Source: Phycisphaerae bacterium (lineage in GTDB: Bacteria > Planctomycetota > Phycisphaerae > UBA1845). Taken from it: a DNA stretch of 36,768 nucleotides. This document shows, piece after piece, positions 1-9,082 of the stretch. Position 1 is the first letter of the stretch. Every line of letters begins with the position of its first letter. The position numbers and the translations under genes are program-made. The notes under the pieces are model-generated. The model had not been told where the DNA came from. It saw only the letters and a program-made list of their open reading frames with translations, and did not search any database. The stretch spans positions 1 through 36,768 of the forward strand of contig JAJDDX010000229.1 in assembly GCA_029260055.1 (NCBI GenBank), written 5' to 3'.

Positions 1-1513
1 CCATCTCGGCGCCGACGCGCCGTGCGACGGACCACTTATCGCCGGTGACCATGGAAATGTTTCGAATATTGAGCTTGCGCAGTTCGTCAATCGCGGCCCG
101 CGCCTCACCGCGCGTGCGGTCCTCCATGCCCAGCCAACCGAGGCATTGCCCACCGCGAGCTACATAAAGAATGCTGACGCCCTCGGGTTCGGCGAAATCC
201 GGGTTCTCGGTCAGCGACATGTCCGTGCCCCGTTCGGACAGCCACGTGCTGCGGCCGACCATGATGTCGTCATCGTTGACCTTGGCCGACACGCCACGAC
301 CGGCCGCCTCTTTGAAGCCCACCGGCTGCGTAAGCGCTATCTTGGCCTGCTTGGCCACCTGCACCAGAGCCAGGGCGGCTGGGTGTTTGCTCATCTGCTC
401 GGCGGATGCCGCGGCGTGCAGCAAGTCGGCACCTTCCACTCCGGGGGCGGGCTTGAGCTGCGTCACGGAGAGCTCACCGGTCGTCAGCGTCCCCGTCTTG
501 TCAAACACAACGGCGGTCAGCGTGCGTGCGAATTCGAGTTGAACGACGTTCTTGATGAGGATGCCGAGCCGCGCGGCACAGCTCAGCGCCGCGACCATCG
601 CGGTCGGCGTCGCGAGCACCAAGGCACACGGGCAGGCGATGATGAGCATGGTGATGGCCTTCTCCACGCCTACATCTTTGTTCTGCGAGAAGAACCAGAC
701 GACTGCGGCGAGCATGCAGACCGTCGGGGTGTACCACCCGGCGTAGCGGTCGATGAGGCGCATAAGAGGCGTCCGCGTAGCCTCCGCGTCGAGAATGAGC
801 TGCTGCACGCGTCCAAGGGTCGTGTCGGCCCCCGCCTTACTCACACGGATATCGAGTGCACCGGTAAGATTGCTTGTGCCGCTGAAAACTTCATCGCCGG
901 CGTGCTTATCCGTGGGAAGCGACTCACCCGTGATGTTGGCCTGATTGACCGTCGACTCGCCAACCGAGACCTCGCCGTCGGCCGGAATGTTGTCGCCGGG
1001 CCGTACACGGATGACATCGCCGGGTCGAAGCGCCTGGGCGTCAACCTCTTCCTCGGTTCCGTCGGGCAGCATCCGGTGAGCCTTGTCCGGCGTGAGCCGC
1101 AGCAGCGACTCGATGGACGCCCTGGCACCGAGCGCGGTACGGGTCTCAATCAGGTTGGACAGGATCATGAAAAACGCGATGATCCCCGCCTCCTGGTAGT
1201 CGCCGAGGGTCATGGCTGCGACGACCGCCAGCGCCACCAACTCGTCCATGTGGGCGTGGCCGGAAAGTAGCCCCTTCAAGGCGTGCCAGACGAGAGGCGC
1301 CCCCAGCAGGACGGCTCCGAGCAGCGCCATGGCCTGTGAATACGGGGTGGGTACTCCCGGCGTCACTTCGTACTGGAAAAGCGTACGTGCGACGAACGGC
1401 GTGTTCACGACGAAGGAACTCGCGACCAGCATTCCGCCCATCAGGGTACCGATCAAGAGGCCGGTCGCCTTGGCGGTTTCCGCCTTCACGTCGTGCAGAT
1501 GCGAATGCGCCAT
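1..1513 (-). CDS. Heavy-metal translocating P1B-type ATPase, C-terminus cut by window edge
   Basis: This is an inner-membrane pump that exports a soft or transition metal ion using ATP. The frame is open from an ATG at 1513 to the window edge, giving 504 codons of what is usually a 650-800 residue protein. Visible motifs in order are N-terminal hydrophobic segments, a membrane pair around MDELVALAVVAAM, the actuator motif ITGESLP, the metal-binding CPC in the membrane segment IIACPCALVLATPTA, the phosphorylation site DKTGTLT, an HP locus (SKHPAA) and the start of the hinge (MVTGD). There is no N-terminal HMA domain, only a short His-containing leader (MAHSHLHD). CPC fits Cu or Zn/Cd/Pb pumps. 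The stretch GDYQEAGIIAFF before the actuator leans towards the ZntA/CadA kind, but the deciding C-terminal membrane helices are outside the window. Confidence 0.9.
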   Translation of the reverse strand, partial: MAHSHLHDVKAETAKATGLLIGTLMGGMLVASSFVVNTPFVARTLFQYEVTPGVPTPYSQAMALLGAVLLGAPLVWHALKGLLSGHAHMDELVALAVVAAMTLGDYQEAGIIAFFMILSNLIETRTALGARASIESLLRLTPDKAHRMLPDGTEEEVDAQALRPGDVIRVRPGDNIPADGEVSVGESTVNQANITGESLPTDKHAGDEVFSGTSNLTGALDIRVSKAGADTTLGRVQQLILDAEATRTPLMRLIDRYAGWYTPTVCMLAAVVWFFSQNKDVGVEKAITMLIIACPCALVLATPTAMVAALSCAARLGILIKNVVQLEFARTLTAVVFDKTGTLTTGELSVTQLKPAPGVEGADLLHAAASAEQMSKHPAALALVQVAKQAKIALTQPVGFKEAAGRGVSAKVNDDDIMVGRSTWLSERGTDMSLTENPDFAEPEGVSILYVARGGQCLGWLGMEDRTRGEARAAIDELRKLNIRNISMVTGDKWSVARRVGAEM

Positions 1514-1671
1514 ATTTCGAAATTCCTCGCTCGCTGGGCTCTTCGACCGGGCCTAAAGCCAAACTCGGCTTCAACCGGAGGCCGGGTAGACGTCTCATAA
1601 CACGGGCGGAACCGGTGCGTCAACCGCCCGCCGGGACGGCGCAGAGGGCGCGCGCCGTGTGTTGGACGTTA

Positions 1672-1682
1672 CTACGCAGTAG
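1672..1682. promoter_or_regulatory. CTAC-N3-GTAG dyad upstream of the metal ATPase
   Basis: This short perfect inverted repeat lies about 160 bases upstream of the ATPase start. It resembles the TAC/GTA half-sites used by BlaI/CopY-type repressors, which control metal pumps and beta-lactamases in other bacteria. No regulator gene is in the window. A dyad with four-base arms can occur by chance, so this is only a candidate operator. Confidence 0.2.
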
Positions 1683-1746
1683 CTCCGCGTCAGGTTCAGT
1701 CGCTATCGGGCCGCCGGTTCGAAAACCCGCTCGCCCGGAAGAAGCC

Positions 1747-1782
1747 GACGCCGACGACGGGGTGAACCCCGTGGTCGGCGCC
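1747..1782 (-). terminator. Possible terminator after the FG-GAP lipoprotein gene
   Basis: A stem of about 15 base pairs with two mismatches and a TGAA loop lies 42 bases past the stop codon of the minus-strand gene ending at 1824. The outer arms are GACGCCGAC and GTCGGCGCC, the inner arms ACGGGG and CCCCGT. No proper T run follows on the minus strand, only TTTT some way downstream, so termination is uncertain. Confidence 0.35.
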
Positions 1783-1823
1783 AGGTTAACAACGTCGTGT
1801 GGAACAGGGAAAGCCGGCCGCGA

Positions 1824-4800
1824 TTACGGTGCGCCGCGGTTAGTCCCGAAGTTGTTGCCATACACGATATAGGCGTCACCGGCATTGCGCCTTCGGCCCA
1901 AGCCGGGGTCATCGCCCTCGGAATCCTGCGGGAAGCTCGTGTCGATGAAATCCGCCTTCGGGTTGCCGATGGCGATGTCGCCAAAGCCGTCGTTGTTGAT
2001 GTCACCGATAAACGCCACGGTCGTCGGGGCAGCCTCGTTCGGTTTCCCCTTCGTGTAGGGGCTGAGGAAGATGATGCCGGGCAGATCGTCCGAGCCGACC
2101 TGATCCAGACTCCAGACGCTGTTGTGCAAGTGAGTACCGCCGAAGACCAGATAGACCACACCGAGCCGCTCACGACCCGCGCGGTCGATCCGCGTTTCAC
2201 CCGGAACGGCGATCAACAGGTCTCCGAAGCCGTCTTGATTGAAGTCGCCCGCTGAACTTACGTCCATCCCGGCGTGGTAGCCGGCAGCGGCGCCGAAGAA
2301 TATCGTGCCGGGAAGGTCGGGTGTCGCGATGTCCGACAGGGTGCGATCACCGTCAGTGAAGACCCCACCGAAGATGACACCGACGAAACCGTTGTCGACG
2401 AGATTGTCGCAACAATCGCTGTCGCCATCAGCCACACAGAAGAAGATCTGCTCGTCCTCGTCATCGATGTCCCCGTCTCTGTCGTAGTCAAAGACAACGC
2501 AGGCGTCGTCCGTGAAGACCTCGTCTCCGGTAGCCGAACGGCAGTCGCTGAAGTCGGACGCAAGTAGGTCCTCCGACGTGAGTACGCCGTCGCCGTCGAA
2601 GTCCCTTGCGCATCTGGAGCGGATGACGGAGCCGTAGTCGACCCACGGGGACGCGATGAACACGTCGTCGACCCTGTCGCCGTTAACGTCGAGTCCGGCG
2701 GCTTGGCGCCATCCGACCTGGTCGCCCGGCGTCTCGCCGCGAATCCTCAGCATCGGCGTTCGAGTCAGCGGGTTGTCCGCGTTCTTCAGATCGAAGTCGC
2801 CCAGGATGTTACGGCCGTACAGGACGTAGGTAGCCCCGGTGTCGAGGATGTTGTCGGTCAGGTCGTTCTTCGGCGCCCCGCAGAGGATGTCATCGAGGCC
2901 GTCCAGGTTGAAGTCGCCGGCCGAGCGCCCGTCTCCGAGCATGTCGGCTCGATCTTCGGCGAACACCTCGAACGCATCCGACGGTACGAGGATTTCGCGC
3001 CGGACCGACGGCTGGCATCGTCCAAACGGCGGGTTCCGCTGCTGGTCCAATGACGGGATCACGCCGTTGGAATCATCGTCGACGGGCTTCTCACGCCACA
3101 CGGCGGCGCTGTAGTTGGCCCCCGGGAGCACCGCGATACTGCCTTCGAAGCCGGTCGAGCTCACGTGCGTACTCTGTCCGCCGAACGTGTCTCGAAGGTC
3201 CTGCAGGTAGGCCTCGTTCTTCGGCGCGGAGATGACGATTTCGTTGAGGTTGTCGTTGTTGAGGTCCCCGATCGGCGCGACGCTCTGGCCGAACGAGCCG
3301 TTGCGCGCGGGCTGATTGGTCAGGCGGTGGTCGATGCAGTCGAAGTGTCCGCCCATGAACCGAGCGCCGGCGACGCGCCCCAATTCGTCGTAATTGTCAC
3401 AACGAGGCGTGATACTCCCGCCCGTCATGTTGACGCCGCCACCATCGAGCGTGAAGGCCTGTTGCCCCGCCAATTCGAGGGCCACTGTCGTCGTGTCAAG
3501 CCTCTCCGGAATGGGCGTGATGCGAGGTGAGTTATCCCGATTGCCACTGTCGACCATCACGACCATCCCGCCGGCCGTGAACTGGTAGTCGAAGTCGTCG
3601 GTGTTGGTATCGTCCGTCTTGTTGTTGGCGTAGGGGTCATCGTAGCAGCCGCGCGCGCCGAGGGCGTTCTGCTTCGTATACTCGATACGAAGCGACGGCC
3701 GGTTGTCACCGACGCTGAACTCGCTCGACCGCACCGAAGCCTCGTCGTCGAGGTCTTCATCCGATCCGCTGGCGATGAAGATCAACGAAAGCTCGTTCCC
3801 GACCAGCACACCATCGAAGAGCAACTGCACGAGGTCGGTCACGTCTGCGGTGACGACCTCGGCCGTGTCGGCGGTCACCGTGTCGAGTGTCCCGTCACCG
3901 GGGCCGCTGAGCAGGTAGTCGACGCCGGGCTCGGGCTCGCCCCCGTTGATCGCGAAGGTAGCGAAGGTCGTTTGCTCGTTGAAACCCGTAAGAGCCTCGA
4001 ATACGTCGGCCCCGATGCCGGTGTTGAAGACGCGCATTTCGAGCGTGGCGGTCATCGTCTGCGGGTCAATGAAGAACGGGTCATCCGGTAGGAACAAGAG
4101 AATGTCGCTGAACTTGATCAGCGCCCATTTTCGATTCCCGGCTCCGCCGTCGACCCAGGAAAGGTCCTGTTCGGAACCGAAGCTCAAGTTCGGCTCCGAA
4201 CTGTCGATCGTCACGTCTTCGATTCCGGTGTAGGTCTGGTTGATCTGATTCCCGTCAAGCGTGATGCTTCCGGTTCTGAAGCGGATGTCCACATCGGTCG
4301 TATCGTCGCTGGCCGCAACATCCTGGTCGCCGGGGTCGAAGTCCATGGCTTCAAATGCACCATGGACGTGAGGCAGGCTGAACAGGATTTCCGGTCGCCC
4401 GTCACCGGACAGGTCCGGCACGAAGTTTACGTCCGTGATGCCGGCACTGAAGGCAGTGCCCGGAATGATGCACGGAGCGCCGTCCGACATATCGGGGTTG
4501 TTTCGTTCCGGCGGCGCCTCGAAGATCACACCGCTGATCGCCTCGCTCACCGAGTTCACGCCGATCGCTCCACCGAAACGAATCTGGTCTTGTCCGTAGA
4601 TCAGATACGCTTCGCCGACGAGGCCGGCGTTCCGTGGGTTACCGGTTTTGGCCACGGCGACGAAGTCATCGACGCCGTCGGCGTCGAAGTCTCCCACGCC
4701 GGAGAGGCTTGATCCGAGGCGTGCCTCCGGATTAAAGCCCCAAAGCCGTGTGCCGGACTTGTCTCGCCCGATGTCGAAAAGGTCGACGACGCCCGCCGCG

Positions 4801-5693
4801 AGTTGGACCACACTGATCTTTCCGACGGCATAACTGTGAACGCGCGGGTTCGTGCCGTCATCGGTCGTCGCTCGAATATAGTACGGCTCCCCACCCAGCA
4901 GCGGGGGGATCGTGGACAAATCCACGGGAATATCGAAGCTGATCGGATCGAAGGCTCCGGCCTGCACCACTTGATTGAGCAGAAGGATGATCTGGTCGGG
5001 GTCCGGGTTGGACGGATCGTCGTTGTTGGGCTCCTGGTCCAGATCGAGCACGATGTACAGGGTGATCTCGCTGTCGGCATCAAACGGCAGCGCGGCATCC
5101 GGCGGTTGTCTGGTCGGTTGTACGGTCACGGTCAGGACGTCGTCCTGCGCCACACTGAGATTGAACGCGGGTGCCGTCACGGTCACGACCGGCGGCGTGG
5201 TTACCGGACCAGTACCCGGCTCGACCACGGTCACCACAACACGCTGAGGCACCGCTTCGGCCGCAGTAAACGCATAGACCTCGACCGGCGCGTTGACGCC
5301 GTCGTCGATACTCCCGAGCAGGTTGTAGGTGCCGAACGGAATCAGGCTGGTGCCCACGCTGACCTGATCCAAACCGGTCGTGTCGTTCTCGTCGAGCCCG
5401 GATACCAGCGTAATCCGCTCGTTCGTGGCCGTATTGATCAGGGAAAAACTGATCGCGGCGTTGGAATCCTGGTCCGTATCGCGCCAGCCTATGAGAATCA
5501 GGCTCCCCTGATCCACTGTCAGGTTGACGTTGGGCGCTTCGATCGTCAGGGTCGGCGGATCGTTCCCCGTGACACCAGGCCCGACCACCAGGAACGGTGC
5601 CGGCGCCGAATCGCACGATGGGATGGTCCCAATAATTCCCACCAGCCCGAGCATCAACACCAAGCTGGTTTTCAATCCGAGAGAAGCCTTCAT
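1824..5693 (-). CDS. Large secreted FG-GAP repeat (integrin-alpha-like) lipoprotein with a DNRLRE-like insert
   Basis: This 1289-residue exported protein has no recognisable catalytic site. A hydrophobic leader ends in IPSC at Cys27, a passable lipobox, so it is probably lipid-anchored. Residues 40-300 look like Ig-like/cadherin-like beta domains (repeats around 'LTIEAPNVNLTVDQG' and 'VTVTAPAFNLSVAQD'). About seven FG-GAP/VCBS blades follow, with Ca loops such as GDFDADGVDDF (near 336), GDLNNDNLNEI, GDFNLDGLDDI, DVNGDRVDDV, GDFNQDGFGDL and GDINNDGFGDI (near 1230). They suggest a seven-bladed propeller. A beta-rich DNRLRE/CBM-like domain (about 468-671, with KWALIKFSDI) sits inside the blade series, and an EF-hand-like pair sits near 1031-1080. 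The ATG at 5693 has GGAG nine bases upstream. The likely role is surface adhesion or ligand binding. Confidence 0.85.
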   Translation of the reverse strand: MKASLGLKTSLVLMLGLVGIIGTIPSCDSAPAPFLVVGPGVTGNDPPTLTIEAPNVNLTVDQGSLILIGWRDTDQDSNAAISFSLINTATNERITLVSGLDENDTTGLDQVSVGTSLIPFGTYNLLGSIDDGVNAPVEVYAFTAAEAVPQRVVVTVVEPGTGPVTTPPVVTVTAPAFNLSVAQDDVLTVTVQPTRQPPDAALPFDADSEITLYIVLDLDQEPNNDDPSNPDPDQIILLLNQVVQAGAFDPISFDIPVDLSTIPPLLGGEPYYIRATTDDGTNPRVHSYAVGKISVVQLAAGVVDLFDIGRDKSGTRLWGFNPEARLGSSLSGVGDFDADGVDDFVAVAKTGNPRNAGLVGEAYLIYGQDQIRFGGAIGVNSVSEAISGVIFEAPPERNNPDMSDGAPCIIPGTAFSAGITDVNFVPDLSGDGRPEILFSLPHVHGAFEAMDFDPGDQDVAASDDTTDVDIRFRTGSITLDGNQINQTYTGIEDVTIDSSEPNLSFGSEQDLSWVDGGAGNRKWALIKFSDILLFLPDDPFFIDPQTMTATLEMRVFNTGIGADVFEALTGFNEQTTFATFAINGGEPEPGVDYLLSGPGDGTLDTVTADTAEVVTADVTDLVQLLFDGVLVGNELSLIFIASGSDEDLDDEASVRSSEFSVGDNRPSLRIEYTKQNALGARGCYDDPYANNKTDDTNTDDFDYQFTAGGMVVMVDSGNRDNSPRITPIPERLDTTTVALELAGQQAFTLDGGGVNMTGGSITPRCDNYDELGRVAGARFMGGHFDCIDHRLTNQPARNGSFGQSVAPIGDLNNDNLNEIVISAPKNEAYLQDLRDTFGGQSTHVSSTGFEGSIAVLPGANYSAAVWREKPVDDDSNGVIPSLDQQRNPPFGRCQPSVRREILVPSDAFEVFAEDRADMLGDGRSAGDFNLDGLDDILCGAPKNDLTDNILDTGATYVLYGRNILGDFDLKNADNPLTRTPMLRIRGETPGDQVGWRQAAGLDVNGDRVDDVFIASPWVDYGSVIRSRCARDFDGDGVLTSEDLLASDFSDCRSATGDEVFTDDACVVFDYDRDGDIDDEDEQIFFCVADGDSDCCDNLVDNGFVGVIFGGVFTDGDRTLSDIATPDLPGTIFFGAAAGYHAGMDVSSAGDFNQDGFGDLLIAVPGETRIDRAGRERLGVVYLVFGGTHLHNSVWSLDQVGSDDLPGIIFLSPYTKGKPNEAAPTTVAFIGDINNDGFGDIAIGNPKADFIDTSFPQDSEGDDPGLGRRRNAGDAYIVYGNNFGTNRGAP

Positions 5694-6310
5694 GCCCTAG
5701 CGCTCCAATAAGGCGAGAACCTCGAAAGACATCGGTAGGTTGCGCCGCCGCCCCATCCGTGGGGTCGGCTCCCGCACGATCGCGGTGGTCTATTCACAGC
5801 CTCAAGGCTGCGCACCAATCACCCCAGACCGGCTCAACAAGTCCGGCCACCGTCGCTTCCCAACTGGGGTCGTCCACGGGTGCCCCTCATTTCGATGGCG
5901 GACGCCAGGGCGGATCTCGCCCCGACGCGCCCGGCACGGCACCAGCGTCGAATACTAAGGGCGGCTGAACTGTCCCGTCAACCGTACGAGATGCACGAAA
6001 CCGCCATAGCGTGCAGGCAAGCCGCCACAAGCAGCTAGCAGCCCCCGAGCGGTGGGCTCTTCATACCGAACCGCCGGCGGCGTACAACCCGTTCGATCCG
6101 GCTTCGGCACGGGGCGGCGCACCTGCCCGGACCCGCCTTGACACGGCCCGCCGGGTGCGGTACGCGGAACTTATTACAGAGGCTGTTGAACAGCCGATTG
6201 CGGGGCGCCACGCCCGACGCCTTTGGAGTCGCCCGTCGGTAGGCCGGGGTGCTCTGGTAACATTTGAGCGGCGGCGCATCCGCTTTCGCGGCACAGAACC
6301 GGAGATACGT
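5694..6310. other. Divergent intergenic region, no gene seen
   Basis: These 617 bases separate a minus-strand and a plus-strand gene and must hold both promoters. Short open frames exist but lack ribosome sites and recognisable sequence. The frame of the downstream gene is open back to 6011, but the part before 6311 is low-complexity Arg/Ala/Pro-rich and not protein-like. I see no tRNA or clear sigma-70 boxes. Confidence 0.5.
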
Positions 6311-6961
6311 ATGACCCAGTTTCAGCCCCCCCCAGCCCCCCCCGCCGCCATGCCTGGTATCCCTGGTCAGCCCGTGCGCTGGAGCGCGGCCGCCATTACC
6401 GGTTTCGTCGGGTCGCTTCTCGGCTGCACGCTCATCGGCGCGCTTATCGGGATCGTTTTCGGCATCATCGGCATCATGAACACGCGCGGCGGACGGCGTC
6501 GCGGCATGGGCTTGGCGATCGCTGCCCTTCCGATTTCGCTTGCGTCCGGGTTTGTCGGGCTGATCGTGGCTGCTTCCATGGTTGTCCTGGTTCACGGGGC
6601 CGCACTGGTCGAGGACGTCGGGCGCGTTATCACGATGGGGAACACGGACGTTCAGCAAAGCACGGACATCCTGCTCAACGTGGCGGGTGACGACCTCCAG
6701 GAGAGTTTGACCGCGTCGAGGCTTCAGGCATGGGTCGAAGGGATCGCGGAGAAACAGGGTAGCTTTGTGGAGATGTCGCCGGACCAGTCGCGCTTCGCGC
6801 GTGGTACGGACCCCAACGGAGACCCCTACTTCACGGTGATCGGCAAGTTCGTCAACGGTGAGGCGGCCATCAAGATCGTGCTCGACCAGAACAGCTCGAT
6901 GATGGGGATTAAGGTGGCGGACATCGAGGTCGACGGCATGTCACTCCGCGATCCGGAGTGA
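6311..6961 (+). CDS. DUF4190-type small membrane protein
   Basis: This 216-residue protein has a Pro-rich N-terminus (MTQFQPPPAPP) and then two hydrophobic helices joined by a short Arg/Gly loop (NTRGGRRRGMG). That is the layout of DUF4190 proteins: a helix, a basic 'GRRRGxG' turn, then a second helix starting LAIAALPIS. The remaining 120 or so residues are soluble and probably extracytoplasmic, with a mixed alpha/beta pattern (ESLTASRLQAW, FTVIGKFVNGEAAIKIVLDQN) that recalls Coa1-like or lipoprotein-associated folds; that resemblance is weak. The start at 6311 has GGAG six bases upstream, better than any start in the longer open frame. Function is unknown; DUF4190 proteins are often found as envelope accessory proteins. 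Confidence 0.75.
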   Translation: MTQFQPPPAPPAAMPGIPGQPVRWSAAAITGFVGSLLGCTLIGALIGIVFGIIGIMNTRGGRRRGMGLAIAALPISLASGFVGLIVAASMVVLVHGAALVEDVGRVITMGNTDVQQSTDILLNVAGDDLQESLTASRLQAWVEGIAEKQGSFVEMSPDQSRFARGTDPNGDPYFTVIGKFVNGEAAIKIVLDQNSSMMGIKVADIEVDGMSLRDPE

Positions 6962-7010
6962 CGTCGCAGCCTCGCGCTATGCCGTCTGAGCGTTGATGTG
7001 CAAGAAAAGC

Positions 7011-7048
7011 GAGCCGGGCCGGGATTTGGATCCCGGCCCGGCTCTTTA
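7011..7048. terminator. Bidirectional rho-independent terminator between convergent genes
   Basis: The stem is a perfect 14 base pairs (7011-7024 with 7031-7044, very G+C-rich) with a six-base loop. TTTATC follows on the plus strand, and on the minus strand the stem is followed by GCTTTTCTT. It lies 50 bases after the DUF4190 gene stop and 50 bases after the convergent sppA stop, so it can serve both. Confidence 0.85.
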
Positions 7049-7094
7049 TCGACTGCGGCAACCACCCACGGTTCGTCGGTCTAATAGTACGCTT

Positions 7095-8957
7095 CTAGCG
7101 AATCACGAGTTCGTCCGGCATCACCGTCAGGACGTTCTCCCGGTGAAGCAACTCGATCTTCTGAAGCTGGCGCAAGACGGCCCTGAATCGTAGCGGCTCG
7201 AGCTTAGCCAGCATCGGCAACGCCGTCTTGAACGGCGGCAGGTTGATCAGCGAGAGCGAGTTCGTCCGCGCGGCGATGCCCAGCACTTCATCGTCATCGG
7301 CTCCGCCCATGAACATGTCGAAAATGTTCGGCGGCTCCGGAATGACACGGGTCTCGTATTCGCCGAGACGGGCCTCATTCGCCGCGAACTTGATCGCGTC
7401 GTTCAGTCCCCCGATCTTGTCTATGAGCCCGAGCTCGAGTGCCTGAGCGCCGGTGAAAACGCGTCCGCCGGCCAGTTCCCCGATCGGCTTCTTCAACTTG
7501 TCGCCGCGAGCTTTCACGACGTGATCCTTGAAGATGCCGTAGACTTCCTCCATGTACTTTCGCATCTTGGCCCGTTCGGCGTCCGAGAACGGCGTCGACG
7601 TGCTCAACAGCCCGGCCATCTCACCGCGCTGATGCGGATACCAGTTGATCCCCAGCTTGTCCCAGAAACCGGTGGTCACAAGCTTGCCGGACAGCACGCC
7701 GATGGAGGACGTGATCGTACCCGCGTCGGCGAATATCGTGTCCGAGGCGCAGGTGACGTAGTACCCACCACTACCGGCCACGTTGCCCATCGAGACAATC
7801 AGCGGCTTCTTCTTCGCCACCCGCCTCGAGGCGTTGAGGATGATCTCCGACGCCAACGCCGACCCACCGCCGGAATCGACGCGCATGACGACGGCCTTGA
7901 CCGAGTCATCCTCGGCCGCCTTGTCGAACGCTCTTCGTAGCGTGGTGCTGTACGCCCCGCTGGACGATCCGAACGGCGACTGCTCGGCCTGCCCGGTCAG
8001 AATCATGCCTTCGACGTAGACGATGGCCACGCTCGGCTCGGTATAGACCTTCGGCGAGGGATTGAACATCTTCATGAAGAACTCGAACGCCGCGAACATG
8101 TTGTCCGGCACGTCGCTGGCACTCTCGCTGCCGTAGTCCCGCACGACCTCGATGTTTTTGCCGTAGCGATCTTTCATGTCCGCGGCGAAGTCCTGACGAT
8201 ACATGACTGAGTCGATCAGGCCGGCCGCAAGTGCCTCCTCGGCGCTGTAGGGTCCGCCGTCGATCAGACCGCGTACCTGCTTGGGCTTCATACCGCGGCC
8301 CGTGCCGATCGTGTTGACGACCGAGTCGTACAGACCGTCGAACAGCCAGTTCATCATCTCCTTGGATTGCTCGGAAGGCCCGGTCCGCGTGATGGATTCG
8401 GCGCCGGTCTTGAAGTCACCGCACTGCTCGAAATCCGGGACGATGCCGAGCTTCTCCAGCCCGCCGCGCAGGTAAGGCGTCTCGCTGTGGAACCCCATGA
8501 GCCAGACCTCGCCGGTCGGCGTGATGCTGATGTGCGAGGCGCCGCTGGCGGCCGCGTACGACATTGTCATCAGTTGATCCGCATGGACGTAAACTGGCTT
8601 GTCGACCGCCCCGAACTTCTGAAGGGACGCGTGGAACTCCTCGAGCTGGGCGACACCCAGGGCGGCCTGTTCGAGGTCGATCACGACGGCCACGACCTTG
8701 TCGTCCATGCGGGCCTGCTTTAGCCGCTCGAGCAGAGCCTTGAGCGACAACGGCGGTTCACTGGCGAACAGCGGCGGCATCTCGACCGGCGTCTCCGCCA
8801 GCAGACCCTTGAGTTTGAAGTGAGCGATCTTCTTGGCCGCGGGCTCCGACGACCCCGAAGCGAACTTCTTCAGTCGATCCAACTGTGCCCACGCCGGTGA
8901 ACTCAGCACCGAGACGGTGAGCAAGGCGGCCCACATGGCATGCGACTTTCTTGTCAT
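7095..8957 (-). CDS. sppA: Signal peptide peptidase SppA, long (67 kDa) type
   Basis: This 620-residue membrane-associated serine protease of family S49 digests cleaved signal peptides and other membrane debris at the periplasmic face. A signal sequence ends at AWA-Q (residues 22-25). The protein has the two tandem S49 halves of E. coli SppA. The general-base lysine is K183 in the first half (GDFKTGAES), and the nucleophile is S396 in the second half (MGNVAGSGGYY), with the supporting motif VMRVDSGGGSALAS before it and ITSSIGVLSG after it. The ATG at 8957 has a strong GGGAGG nine bases upstream. A 14-base direct repeat lies in its upstream region, and the gene ends at a shared terminator. The assignment to S49 is firm; the physiological substrate is inferred. 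Confidence 0.93.
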   Translation of the reverse strand: MTRKSHAMWAALLTVSVLSSPAWAQLDRLKKFASGSSEPAAKKIAHFKLKGLLAETPVEMPPLFASEPPLSLKALLERLKQARMDDKVVAVVIDLEQAALGVAQLEEFHASLQKFGAVDKPVYVHADQLMTMSYAAASGASHISITPTGEVWLMGFHSETPYLRGGLEKLGIVPDFEQCGDFKTGAESITRTGPSEQSKEMMNWLFDGLYDSVVNTIGTGRGMKPKQVRGLIDGGPYSAEEALAAGLIDSVMYRQDFAADMKDRYGKNIEVVRDYGSESASDVPDNMFAAFEFFMKMFNPSPKVYTEPSVAIVYVEGMILTGQAEQSPFGSSSGAYSTTLRRAFDKAAEDDSVKAVVMRVDSGGGSALASEIILNASRRVAKKKPLIVSMGNVAGSGGYYVTCASDTIFADAGTITSSIGVLSGKLVTTGFWDKLGINWYPHQRGEMAGLLSTSTPFSDAERAKMRKYMEEVYGIFKDHVVKARGDKLKKPIGELAGGRVFTGAQALELGLIDKIGGLNDAIKFAANEARLGEYETRVIPEPPNIFDMFMGGADDDEVLGIAARTNSLSLINLPPFKTALPMLAKLEPLRFRAVLRQLQKIELLHRENVLTVMPDELVIR

Positions 8958-8983
8958 CGTACGTATCCTCCCAAGCTAAACGA

Positions 8984-9024
8984 GTACTCAGTGATTCCTC
9001 GGAATATAACGTACTCAGTGATTC
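8984..9024 (-). repeat. 14-bp direct repeat in the sppA upstream region
   Basis: GTACTCAGTGATTC occurs at 8984-8997 and again exactly at 9011-9024, 27 bases apart start to start, in the 125-base gap upstream of sppA. Between the copies the minus strand reads TTATATTCC, a possible -10 element. Paired operator sites or a small tandem duplication are both possible. Confidence 0.6.
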
Positions 9025-9082
9025 GCAGACTTCAAAGTAAACTGCTGTAAGCCGGACAACTACTTACAGCGGAGACGCGAGG

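Larger units (their letters stand above)
1514..1823. other. Intergenic region upstream of the P-type ATPase
   Basis: No convincing gene is present in these 310 bases. They hold the promoter region of the metal ATPase, with a small CTAC-GCA-GTAG dyad at 1672-1682, and a hairpin at 1747-1782 just downstream of the FG-GAP protein gene. Confidence 0.5.

Noticed and set aside
146-1270. A 374-codon plus-strand frame
   Set aside because: It is the shadow of the P-type ATPase, whose CPC, DKTGT and TGES motifs fix the minus strand as coding.
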